The notes under the pieces: model-generated
Told to the model about the DNA's origin: nothing
Seen by the model: only the letters and a program-made list of their open reading frames with translations
Database searches by the model: none
Made by a program: the position numbers and the translations under genes
Shown: positions 54,341 to 62,199 of the stretch, piece by piece
Numbering within the stretch: position 1 is the first letter of the stretch
Layout of the letters: each line of letters starts with the position of its first letter
Origin: Sphaerospermopsis sp. SIO1G1
Lineage (GTDB): Bacteria; Cyanobacteriota; Cyanobacteriia; Cyanobacteriales; Nostocaceae
Direction: 5' to 3'
Length of the DNA: 64,000 nt
Assembly: GCA_010672785.1 (NCBI GenBank)
Contig: JAAHFX010000009.1
Coordinates: forward strand, 152,516-216,515

Positions 54341-54658
54341 ATGAGTTTATCAATTATCAAATTTTCCTCAGAAGATTGTGGTATTTGCCATAAGATGTCC
54401 TTCTATGACAAAAAGGTGTCTGAAGAGTTAGGTTTAGAGTTTATTGATGTCAAAATGCAGGATACAGCAACTTATCGTAAGTATAGGAAAATTCTATTGA
54501 GTCAATATCCTGATAAGTCTGAAATGGGATGGCCTACCTATATCGTTTGTGATACTCCCGAAGGTGAATTTAAAATTGTGGGAGAGGTTAAAGGTGGACA
54601 CCCCAAAGGTGAGTTTAGAACCAAGGTACAACAAGTTCTAGATACGGTTGCTAGTTAG
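54341..54658 (+). CDS. thioredoxin-family protein
   Basis: A 105-residue thioredoxin-fold protein with a CxxC pair at Cys13 and Cys16 (EDCGICHKM), a cis-Pro region GWPTYIVCD, and a C-terminal helix KGEFRTKVQQVLD. It lacks the WCGPC of classical thioredoxins, so its redox role (reductase, DsbA-like or chaperone) is uncertain. No signal peptide; likely cytosolic. It overlaps the converging small gene by 8 bases. Confidence 0.85.
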   Translation: MSLSIIKFSSEDCGICHKMSFYDKKVSEELGLEFIDVKMQDTATYRKYRKILLSQYPDKSEMGWPTYIVCDTPEGEFKIVGEVKGGHPKGEFRTKVQQVLDTVAS

Positions 54659-54881
54659 AACTAATAAGTTCAAAAGATTTAACCTCTAGGACAGGGCCGA
54701 TCATGGCGGTTGTCATGATATCTTCGCGTACCTGTCCTGTGATTTGGGCAGTTTGTCCTGATTGAAGTAAGTTTTTATCGGTACTTTTAGGAAGTTGATA
54801 GGTAGTTCCATCTTCTGTCACAAAAGCCCAAGCACCAAGTCCAACATTACGACGTTCCACTGTGCCTGTAATTGTAATCAT
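54651..54881 (-). CDS. small OB-fold-like protein, unknown function
   Basis: A 76-residue all-beta-looking protein (ITITGTVERRNVGLGAWAFV, GTTYQLPKSTDK, TAQITGQVREDI). The alternating hydrophobic strands and GxWxxxTEDG turns resemble a compact OB fold. I do not know a function. It converges with the thioredoxin-like gene, overlapping by 8 bases. Confidence 0.65.
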   Translation of the reverse strand: MITITGTVERRNVGLGAWAFVTEDGTTYQLPKSTDKNLLQSGQTAQITGQVREDIMTTAMIGPVLEVKSFELISSN

Positions 54882-54885
54882 TTGG

Positions 54886-54977
54886 TAATTCGTAGTTCGT
54901 AGTTCGTAATTCGTAATTCGTAATTCGTAATTCGTAATTCGTAATTCGTAATTCGTAATTCGTAATTCGTAATTCGT
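54886..54977. repeat. ATTCGTA heptamer array
   Basis: About thirteen units of ATTCGTA/AGTTCGT type, a different heptamer from the AGTTATC arrays, between the OB-like gene and the subtilase gene. Confidence 0.9.
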
Positions 54978-55021
54978 TAGTATCGGAATGATATCACCCC
55001 CTCTCCCCCTCTCCCCATACT

Positions 55022-56854
55022 CTAGCTTTCGTTTTTCAAAGTTAAACGAGCTAGTCCATAACAGAGTAAGGCATTAATAATTAAATAGGTACGAGCTAAG
55101 TAACCGTCTCCTAAACCCCAAAGAGCGGGATCATAAATGGCACTGACGGTTAAACAGGCTGCTACTCCCAAACTAGAACCGATAGCGAACCATTTCCAGG
55201 TGGTATTTCCTAAAAGTAAGACTATTAAAATTAGGGGAATTAACACACTGGCAAACAGGGGGTTTAATGTTCCACTTCCCTGAATACTGTTTCCTAGTTC
55301 AGGTATAGAACTACCTAAAACTCGAAATGGCCATTGGGGTAAATCAAAGATGTAAAATCCTTTGAGAAAGAATAAACCAGAACTACCAAATACTAAACCA
55401 CTAGATAGTGACCAACTCCAAGCGAAGGGAAAGTATGCTCTCAAAAACCAGGCGAGGAGATAAGAACCGACAACCATGAGAATTTTGGGAACTAGGGCAA
55501 CTACTCCACCATCTATCCAAAAACCAGGGTTGATGTATCCGTTATCTCTTAACCAGCGGAAGAAGTCATTAAAGCTAATTTGTCCAATATTGGAGAGTTT
55601 AACTGCTGCTTCGGCGTTAATTTGACCTGCTCCGTAGTAGTTTAAACCATCGTCTTGGATGACTCTAGCTGACTGTTGGAGAACGCTCAAAATTTCTCCT
55701 GGTTCTTTTATTCCTGAAGCTTTAATGAGGGCGGCTACTCCGGCAACGTGGGGGGCAGCCATGCTTGTACCTTGAAGTCCTAAGAATACACCTTGGCCTT
55801 CTTCATCTATGGTTTCTTGAAGAATTGCGCCGGAGTCACTGCCACCAGGTGCAGATATGTCTACTCCTGCACCAAAGTTAGAATAAGGTGCTTTTTCTCC
55901 GTCTGCACCAAAGGCGGAAACGCCAATGACGTGCTGATAACGAGCAGGGTAGCTTGCTCCGTCTGTATTTTCGTTCCCTGCTGCTCCAACTATGACTACA
56001 CCTTTGTTATAGGCATATTCAATTGCTTCTTTCATGAGTTGGCTTTCACCACCACCACCTAAGCTCAAGTTGATCACATCTGCGCCGTTGTTGGCGGCAA
56101 ATTTGATTGCTTCAGCGATGTCTGCAACTGTACCGCCACCTTCTGCACTTAATACTTTTAAGGGCATGAGACTGGCTTCGTAGGCGATACCTGCAACGCC
56201 ATATTTGTTGTTGGTGGCTTGGGCGACTGTTCCAGCTACGTGTGTACCGTGGCCGTTGTCGTCATTGGCATTTTCCGTGTCGTTGACGAAATCGTAACCT
56301 TTGACAAATTTGGTTTCTTGCAAGTCTCTCACTTTGGTAATGCCAGTGTCTATGACTGCAACTGTGACACCACTACCTTTAGTTTGAGTCCATGCTCCTT
56401 CTATGCCAATTTTATGCAAGTTCCATTGTTTACTGTAGTATTGGTCATTTGGACCTGGGTAGGAGGAGGTAAGATACCTTTGGGAAGGTTGTATTTCTCC
56501 TAATTGGCTGGCTTGAGTGATGGGAACTGCTGTGTATATGTAATTAGGTTCAATAAATTCTGTGACTTTGGCTATTGTTGATCTTCTCAGTTCTCTGAGT
56601 CGTTGGCGATCGCCTTTGATAATATAAACATTGTCTTTGGCTGAATATTGATTATCTAACCTGGGGGTAACGTTATATTTTTGAGCCAGCGTTTCTAGGT
56701 CTTTTTTTATGACTTTGGCTGGTGTACTCTCCTGAAAGTCTAGTAAGATTGTCTCGAATTCACCGTTGTTTGCTAATCCTTGGGTATTTAAAAACCCAAA
56801 TGTGGCCGCAACTAAACCGATGACAAATAAGCCTGATAGTATAAGTCTTCTCAT
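55022..56854 (-). CDS. subtilisin-like serine protease with C-terminal membrane domain
   Basis: A 610-residue S8 peptidase. An N-terminal signal or anchor helix (ILSGLFVIGLVAATFGFL) is followed by an inhibitor I9-like propeptide (about 30-110). The catalytic triad is Asp169 (VAVIDTGIT), His202 (GHGTHVAGT) and Ser363 (GTSMAAPHVAG), with oxyanion Asn293 (GAAGNENTDGASYP). After residue 420 a soluble linker leads into about four to five hydrophobic helices (for example MVVGSYLLAWFLRAYFPFAW and LFASVLIPLILIVLLLG). So the protease would be tethered by its tail. The substrate is unknown. Confidence 0.9.
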   Translation of the reverse strand: MRRLILSGLFVIGLVAATFGFLNTQGLANNGEFETILLDFQESTPAKVIKKDLETLAQKYNVTPRLDNQYSAKDNVYIIKGDRQRLRELRRSTIAKVTEFIEPNYIYTAVPITQASQLGEIQPSQRYLTSSYPGPNDQYYSKQWNLHKIGIEGAWTQTKGSGVTVAVIDTGITKVRDLQETKFVKGYDFVNDTENANDDNGHGTHVAGTVAQATNNKYGVAGIAYEASLMPLKVLSAEGGGTVADIAEAIKFAANNGADVINLSLGGGGESQLMKEAIEYAYNKGVVIVGAAGNENTDGASYPARYQHVIGVSAFGADGEKAPYSNFGAGVDISAPGGSDSGAILQETIDEEGQGVFLGLQGTSMAAPHVAGVAALIKASGIKEPGEILSVLQQSARVIQDDGLNYYGAGQINAEAAVKLSNIGQISFNDFFRWLRDNGYINPGFWIDGGVVALVPKILMVVGSYLLAWFLRAYFPFAWSWSLSSGLVFGSSGLFFLKGFYIFDLPQWPFRVLGSSIPELGNSIQGSGTLNPLFASVLIPLILIVLLLGNTTWKWFAIGSSLGVAACLTVSAIYDPALWGLGDGYLARTYLIINALLCYGLARLTLKNES

Positions 56855-57003
56855 CTCAACTCATTACCGCTTGTTGTCAGTTAAACCACTACCATAACTT
56901 ATAATGAGGATTTCTATAGGAATCCTGTTTGATGATTGAAATTGTTTATCCGTAAAGTGAAGAAGGAATAGGAAAGAAGAAATCAAGGTATACTACGTTA
57001 GAT

Positions 57004-57088
57004 TTCGTTGCTATGATGTACAACTCATAATTATGAAACTCTTGTGGGGTGGGCATCTTGCCCGCCAACAAAGTACCTCATAACATCA
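57004..57088. repeat. remnant of the ACAGCA-type repeat
   Basis: CTTGTGGGGTGGGCATCTTG and CCCGCCAACAAAGTACCTCA are reverse-complement words of the 23881 and 40170 repeats. A separate solo end TTGCGTAAGTCCTG lies near 57389-57402. The gap 56855-57779 otherwise holds only AT-rich sequence and the palindrome listed next; a 64-codon minus-strand frame near 57563-57757 is AT-rich and not believed. Confidence 0.6.
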
Positions 57089-57429
57089 GAAAGAGTTGTA
57101 AGTTTTTTCAAAAATCAAATACTAGTCTTTACTGATCGAAAAGTTCCCCTAATTCTTGCATCAAGTTTAAACACTGTATCGCATTCATACACTGTGGCTT
57201 TAAAACTGTAGATGTAGAGTATTTTAAAATCAGTAAATCCATCTTCTCCGATTTTAGCTGACTCAGATTGATTGCTCTCATTGACCAGTGAGAAAATAAG
57301 CGATTTTCTATGTCATTGCGAGCGACAGCGACGTAATCGCAAAAATCCTGGGATTGCTTCCCTGTTTCAGTCGTAATGACAAATCTTCGTTGCGTAAGTC
57401 CTGTTTGAGTAAACTACACTATTTACATT

Positions 57430-57521
57430 AGACATCTGGTGAAATAAGAATGTAGAGACGTTGTATACAACGTCTCTACAAGGGTTTCACGTCACGCAAA
57501 TTTAATTTTCACCAAATGTCT
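57430..57521. mobile_element. MITE-like element centred on a perfect palindrome
   Basis: Outer arms AGACATCTGGTGAAA and TTTCACCAAATGTCT flank a perfect 30-bp palindrome at 57451-57480 (arms TGTAGAGACGTTGTA and TACAACGTCTCTACA). About 92 bp, non-coding. Confidence 0.7.
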
Positions 57522-57779
57522 ATTTATATGAAAGTAAATAAATTTATTAGTAAATACTTACTCTAAAGTAACTTATTTGTGACCTTGAGTTTTTGCTTCT
57601 TTGTACCTTTGAGCGAAAATAAAATCAAGACATGGTTAATTTCATTGACAATAAAAATCATTTTCAGGAAATTTTTTGGCATAATTAAGTAAGAGAAAGA
57701 TAAAAACGTTAAGTAAAAAAAATAACTAAACTTGAAATATTTTTCTCTGTAGTTCATGACAAATAAAAAAATATAAATT

Positions 57780-58214
57780 ATGGAACGTGGTCTGATTTGG
57801 TTACCTTTACTGTTCGGATTCTTTTGGTTAGCTTGGCAAGGTTCAAGAGAATACCAAAAGGTAGAAGCATATAAAATTTGGGCTGAACAATTTGAACGAG
57901 CTAAGTATGATATTTATGCAGTTATGGGTCAAAAAGAGAATGAAATTACTTGGGGTAAACCAACCACAAAAGGAACAATAGAAGAATCTACTTTTAGTTT
58001 ATCAAATGTACAAGAAATTCGGTTATTGGTAAATAATAAAGTTGTAGAAATAGAAAATCATCCTCCTAAAGGTCGTAAAATTGAATTAGAATTTGTTTCC
58101 TCTGACAATTCAAACTCCGTCAAAGTTCCATTTACAGAAGTTCCTTTAGCTGCCAAATGGGGTAAATTCTTACAGAATTTTTTGCAAAATTTAAAAAATA
58201 GCAATCAACAATAA
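57780..58214 (+). CDS. hypothetical membrane-anchored protein
   Basis: A 144-residue protein with one N-terminal hydrophobic helix (LIWLPLLFGFFWLAW) and a soluble, mostly beta C-terminal part (TWGKPTTKGTIEESTFSLSN, EIRLLVNNKVVEI, IELEFVSSD). Similar short proteins exist in cyanobacteria without known function, as far as I recall. It starts 61 bases before thiD and is probably cotranscribed with it. Confidence 0.65.
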   Translation: MERGLIWLPLLFGFFWLAWQGSREYQKVEAYKIWAEQFERAKYDIYAVMGQKENEITWGKPTTKGTIEESTFSLSNVQEIRLLVNNKVVEIENHPPKGRKIELEFVSSDNSNSVKVPFTEVPLAAKWGKFLQNFLQNLKNSNQQ

Positions 58215-58275
58215 TATAGAATTTATCACTGTTCAAAAATACTCAAAACAGCTAGATTGAAAAATAACAATCATC

Positions 58276-59154
58276 ATGAAAGAAAACAAAAATATTATAC
58301 CTGTAGCCTTAACAATTGCTGGTTCTGATAGTGGTGGTGGTGCAGGTATTCAAACCGACATCAGAACCTTTGCTTTTCACTGTGTGCATGGAACAAGTGC
58401 TATTACCTGTATTACAGCCCAAAATACGCTTGGTGTACTCCGGGTTGATGCTATGGATTCAGAAGCCGTAATTGCTCAAATGCGGGCGGTTGTGGAAGAT
58501 ATTGGAGTACACGCTGCAAAAACAGGAATGTTACTTAACCAGGAAATAATTTCCGCAGTAGCACAGGAAGTGAAAACTTTACAGATTGAGAATTTAGTGG
58601 TTGATCCGGTAATGGTATCACGAACAGGGGCGCAATTAATTAATGATGATGCTGTGAAAACTTTAACTCAAAAACTAATTCCCCAAGCGACTATTATTAC
58701 ACCAAATCGTTATGAAGCACAGATTTTAAGTGGGGTTGAAATTACATCTTTATTAGATATGCAAACAGCAGCGGAAATTATTCATAAGAATATATATAAA
58801 AACATATCTCAAACTTCAAATAAAAAAGCAGTTTTAGTTAAAGGTGGGGGAATGTCTGGAGATATTAAAGGTGTGGATGTGTGGTTTGATGGAGAAAAGC
58901 TAGAAATTCTGAAAAATAAATCAGTAGAAACTAAAAATACTCATGGAACTGGTTGTACTTTATCTGCCGCAATTACTGCTAACTTAGCTTTGGGTAAAGA
59001 TTTATTGACTGCGGTCAAAAATGCAAAGGAATATGTTACAAATGCACTGAATTATTCTTTAGATATTGGTGGAGGACAAGGCCCAGTGGGGCATTTTTTT
59101 CCTTTGTTAGAAAAAGATAGTATGTTGAATCAGTTATCTTTTCGCCACCCTTGA
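58276..59154 (+). CDS. thiD: hydroxymethylpyrimidine/phosphomethylpyrimidine kinase
   Basis: Phosphorylates HMP and HMP-P for thiamine synthesis. The 292-residue ribokinase-fold product has ALTIAGSDSGGGAGIQTDIR at the N-terminus, VVDPVMVSRTGAQLI, TPNRYEAQILSG, VLVKGGGMSGD and the anion-hole motif NTHGTGCTLSAAITANLALG. Length is typical. It overlaps the 3' end of the convergent lptF by 21 bases. Confidence 0.94.
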   Translation: MKENKNIIPVALTIAGSDSGGGAGIQTDIRTFAFHCVHGTSAITCITAQNTLGVLRVDAMDSEAVIAQMRAVVEDIGVHAAKTGMLLNQEIISAVAQEVKTLQIENLVVDPVMVSRTGAQLINDDAVKTLTQKLIPQATIITPNRYEAQILSGVEITSLLDMQTAAEIIHKNIYKNISQTSNKKAVLVKGGGMSGDIKGVDVWFDGEKLEILKNKSVETKNTHGTGCTLSAAITANLALGKDLLTAVKNAKEYVTNALNYSLDIGGGQGPVGHFFPLLEKDSMLNQLSFRHP

Positions 59155-60249
59155 TAATAAAAATAAACCCATCAATAAACCGAACAAATTCGGCAACCAA
59201 GCACCTACAACAGGAGCAAGAATTTCCGCCTGTGCTAACGCTCCAGAAACAGATAATAATAAATAGTAAGCAAAAATTACAATTACACTAATACCAAAAC
59301 TTGTACCTCTTCCAGTGCGTTGGGGAACTGTTCCCATCACAGAACCTACCAAACCAAAGATAATACAAACAAAAGGAAAAGCAATTTTTTGGTGAATACG
59401 TACCTCTAACTTCCTAATTTTTTTGCGATCGCCGGCTAATTTTTCTACTTCCAATTGTTTTAAAGCTTGAGAAATATTCATCTCCCCATAATCACGACTG
59501 TTTTCTGCTACATTTAACGGAGTACGAGGTAATTGTAATTGTTGATGTTCAAACCGTAAAATATTTCGGTAAGAACGGTCTGGTGCAACTAAATAAATTG
59601 TACCATTATAAAAATCCCAAACTTGATCACTAGAATTCCATTGTGCTGATTCAGATACTAAAATTTGATCTAATCCTGTCTCGGTTTTATCAATGATAGT
59701 TAAACCTTGCATTTTCTTGCCATCAAATTGATCAGCATAAAATAAACGTGATAAAACTTTAGTTATATTACCATCTTCTCCCTTGACTTCTTTATATTCA
59801 GGATAGTAAATATTTTGTCTTCTAAAAGTAGGTTTGTCTGATTTTAATGCTTGTTCTAAAGTGCGAGTAGCTTCATAATTAGCAGCAGGAGCAATTTGTT
59901 CATTAAATACATAGGTCATTCCTGTCACTAAACTACTTAATAAAACTGCTGTAAACACCATTCTATAAACACTTACTCCACATCCCCGTAAAGCGATCAA
60001 TTCACTTTCACTGGATAATTTACTATAGGTCATTAAAGTAGCCAGTAAGGTGGACATGGGGAAAGAATAAACCATTACATAAGGCAATTTTAATAAAAAA
60101 ACTTTGAGAGCAATTTCTAATGGTAGTCCAGATTCTACAACTTTTCTGAGTAATTCAAATAAGCTATCAATAGCTAAAACAACTGATGTAAAAGCTCCTA
60201 CTCCAAACAGGAATAAAGGTAACAATTGATTCGCTAAATAGCGATCCAT
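59134..60249 (-). CDS. lptF: LptF/LptG-family permease
   Basis: Inner-membrane subunit of the LPS export ABC transporter. The protein (371 residues from the ATG used here) shows four N-terminal helices around MDRYLANQLLPLFLFGVGAF and MVYSFPMSTLLATLMTYSKL, the coupling region SSESELIALRGCGVS, a periplasmic beta domain, and two C-terminal helices (FVCIIFGLVGSVMGTVPQR, WLPNLFGLLMGLFLL). The frame extends 20 codons further to another ATG, but MDRYLANQLLP is the family start. lptB lies upstream on the same strand; the intervening 200 bases are a heptamer array. It could equally be called lptG. Confidence 0.9.
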   Translation of the reverse strand: MDRYLANQLLPLFLFGVGAFTSVVLAIDSLFELLRKVVESGLPLEIALKVFLLKLPYVMVYSFPMSTLLATLMTYSKLSSESELIALRGCGVSVYRMVFTAVLLSSLVTGMTYVFNEQIAPAANYEATRTLEQALKSDKPTFRRQNIYYPEYKEVKGEDGNITKVLSRLFYADQFDGKKMQGLTIIDKTETGLDQILVSESAQWNSSDQVWDFYNGTIYLVAPDRSYRNILRFEHQQLQLPRTPLNVAENSRDYGEMNISQALKQLEVEKLAGDRKKIRKLEVRIHQKIAFPFVCIIFGLVGSVMGTVPQRTGRGTSFGISVIVIFAYYLLLSVSGALAQAEILAPVVGAWLPNLFGLLMGLFLLSRVAKR

Positions 60250-60308
60250 AATTGAAAAAGGTAGCAGTGAACTCAAGCTGTAAAAGGGTTTAAATTGCTT
60301 GGATATCA

Positions 60309-60487
60309 TATCAGTTATCAGTTATCAGTTATCAGTTAGCAGTTTTCAGTTTTCAGTTGGCAGTTATCAGTTGGCAGTTATCAGTTGGCAGTTTTCAGTT
60401 GGCAGTTATCAGTTATCAGTTATCAGTTATCAGTTATCAGTTATCAGTTATCAGTTGGCAGTTAGCAGTTATCAGTTTTCAGTTATC
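60309..60487. repeat. STRR heptamer array between lptB and lptF
   Basis: About twenty-five heptamers of AGTTATC, AGTTGGC, AGTTTTC and AGTTAGC type. This is the longest such array in the window and it sits between two genes of one transporter. Confidence 0.92.
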
Positions 60488-60526
60488 ACTATTTGTTGAG
60501 AACTTACTACTTGATATTTTCAATTA

Positions 60527-61255
60527 TTAAGCTGCAAAATTATCCCCTAAATAATATTGTCTAACTAAAGGATTATTATAAAGTTCTTCAGCAATGCCAA
60601 AAGCCAGAATTTGTCCTTCTTTCATAATGTAAGCTCGATCTGTAATAGCCAAAGTTTCTCGGACATTATGATCTGTAATTAAAATACCCATACCGCGATC
60701 GCGCAACTTAGCCACAATTTCTTGAATTTCTGCCACCGCAATGGGATCAACTCCTGCAAACGGTTCATCTAAAAACACAAATTTAGGGCCTTCCTTCCCT
60801 GCTGCTAAAGCCCTTGCTAACTCGGTTCTGCGTCTTTCACCCCCAGAAAGTTGAATACCCTTACTATTAGCAACTTTTTCCAAACGAAACTCCTTTAATA
60901 AGGAATTAAGTCTATTTGGCCATTGCCAACGTGGTACATTTGTTTGTTCTAATACCAACAGAATATTATCCACAACGGAAAGTTGACGAAAAACACTGGC
61001 TTCTTGAGCTAAATAACCAATACCTAATCTAGCTCGTTTGTGCATCGGTAGTTGTGTAATATCTAGATCATCTAACCATACTCTACCCTGATTAGGTTTT
61101 TCCAAGCCTGTAGCAATATAAAAGGTTGTGGTTTTACCAGCCCCATTTGGGCCTAATAAACCGACTATTTCACCTTGGCCTACAGACAGATTCACACGAT
61201 TAACAATAACTCGCTTACCGTAGGATTTGTGAATATTTTCTAAAGAGATTAACAT
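60527..61255 (-). CDS. lptB: LPS export ABC transporter ATP-binding protein LptB
   Basis: ATPase of the LptB2FGC complex. The 242-residue product has Walker A GLLGPNGAGKTTTFYIATG, the Q-loop region GYLAQEASVFRQLSVVDN, signature IQLSGGERRRTELARALA, Walker B FVFLDEPFAGVDPIAVAEI and the H-loop ILITDHNVRETL. Sequence and length match LptB rather than other ABC ATPases (note RRTELARAL and ADYGLGD-like C-terminus). Together with lptF it serves the LptA-type protein encoded at 52011. Confidence 0.95.
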   Translation of the reverse strand: MLISLENIHKSYGKRVIVNRVNLSVGQGEIVGLLGPNGAGKTTTFYIATGLEKPNQGRVWLDDLDITQLPMHKRARLGIGYLAQEASVFRQLSVVDNILLVLEQTNVPRWQWPNRLNSLLKEFRLEKVANSKGIQLSGGERRRTELARALAAGKEGPKFVFLDEPFAGVDPIAVAEIQEIVAKLRDRGMGILITDHNVRETLAITDRAYIMKEGQILAFGIAEELYNNPLVRQYYLGDNFAA

Positions 61256-61678
61256 ATTGAGGCTAATAAGTACCTAAGCAAAATTAATTTAACATTTTCA
61301 GAACAAACAAAAATCTTTGTAACTCTTACCTGTTCACTGTTCGCCGTTCCCTGTTCCCTATTCCCTCTCCGAAATATAAAATTGATTTTGCACGACTAGT
61401 TAAATTTCAATCAGGAGTCAGGAGTCAGCCAAGAAGAGGAATGAGAAACAGAATCTTAATATCGGCAAAATGGCACACCCATTTTTATACTTGCAGATAT
61501 TTGATTATTAAGAACTGGATTTTGATGAAACATTTAACACATATCAATGGTCATCAAACAAATGCCTATACTCACACAAAAATTATAGTCATGAATGATC
61601 AAATTTATCTATCAAATTCTATACCTGATATCATTTCTAACACATCATCTCCTAGAGTGACATAATCAAATCATATTT
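61256..61678. other. gap upstream of lptB
   Basis: About 420 bases with TGTTCCC-type heptamers near 61328-61365 and an AT-rich remainder. A 74-codon plus-strand frame at 61441 has no recognisable feature and I do not call it. Confidence 0.45.
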
Positions 61679-61916
61679 AGGGTTTGCTGTCCGCGTAGCG
61701 TGCCGTCAGGCATATAAATGCAAAAACCTTACAGTTAAAGGATTTCCGGGAATTTGAAATCAAAAAAGTGCAAGCTTTTAGGTGGTAGTCACTAGAAAAC
61801 TGTGCATTTAATTTTGATTCAAAGGGAAAATTTCTCTGATCCAACTCTTGAAACTGTTCCCTGTTCCCTCTTCCCTGTTCCCTAGTCTACACAGATCACT
61901 TTTTGCTGCAAACCCT
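61679..61916. mobile_element. MITE-like element, AGGGTTTGCTG...GCTGCAAACCCT
   Basis: 238 bp with inverted ends AGGGTTTGCTG and TGCTGCAAACCCT. Near the left end is the palindromic word GTCCGCGTAGCGTGCCGTCAG also found at 23851. The interior shares AAAAAAGTGCAAGCTTTTAGG, AACTCTTGAAACTGTTCCCT and CACAGATCACTTTTTGCTG with 29404-29643 and 19644. Confidence 0.82.
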
Positions 61917-62040
61917 ATCTAGGTAATTATTAAAATCATCGGCAAGATAAATCAAATTTTATTTTTACCAATTACCTATTACCAACTATAAATCATTTAT
62001 TTTTTCCCTGGTCATTGATGATTATGAGTAAACTGGAATC

Positions 62041-62109
62041 ATGGATAATACAGCAGTAAAAAAGCTTATTAAAGCATTGCCTAAAGATGAAACTTGTTTA
62101 TGTAAATAA
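62041..62109 (+). other. 22-codon frame upstream of hetF
   Basis: ATG-initiated frame MDNTAVKKLIKALPKDETCL ending CK, about 90 bases before hetF. It could be a leader peptide, the start of a decayed gene, or chance. Confidence 0.2.
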
Positions 62110-62199
62110 TTTTAACCTTTTAACTAACACTTGTCTATTAGCTCTTGACTTCTGTCCACAACGACAACTTCCAATACGAATCTACATTAATTTACATAT

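Noticed and set aside
57563..57757. 64-codon minus-strand frame rich in Phe, Lys and Leu
   Set aside because: Low-complexity AT-rich DNA just upstream of another gene, no ribosome-binding site.
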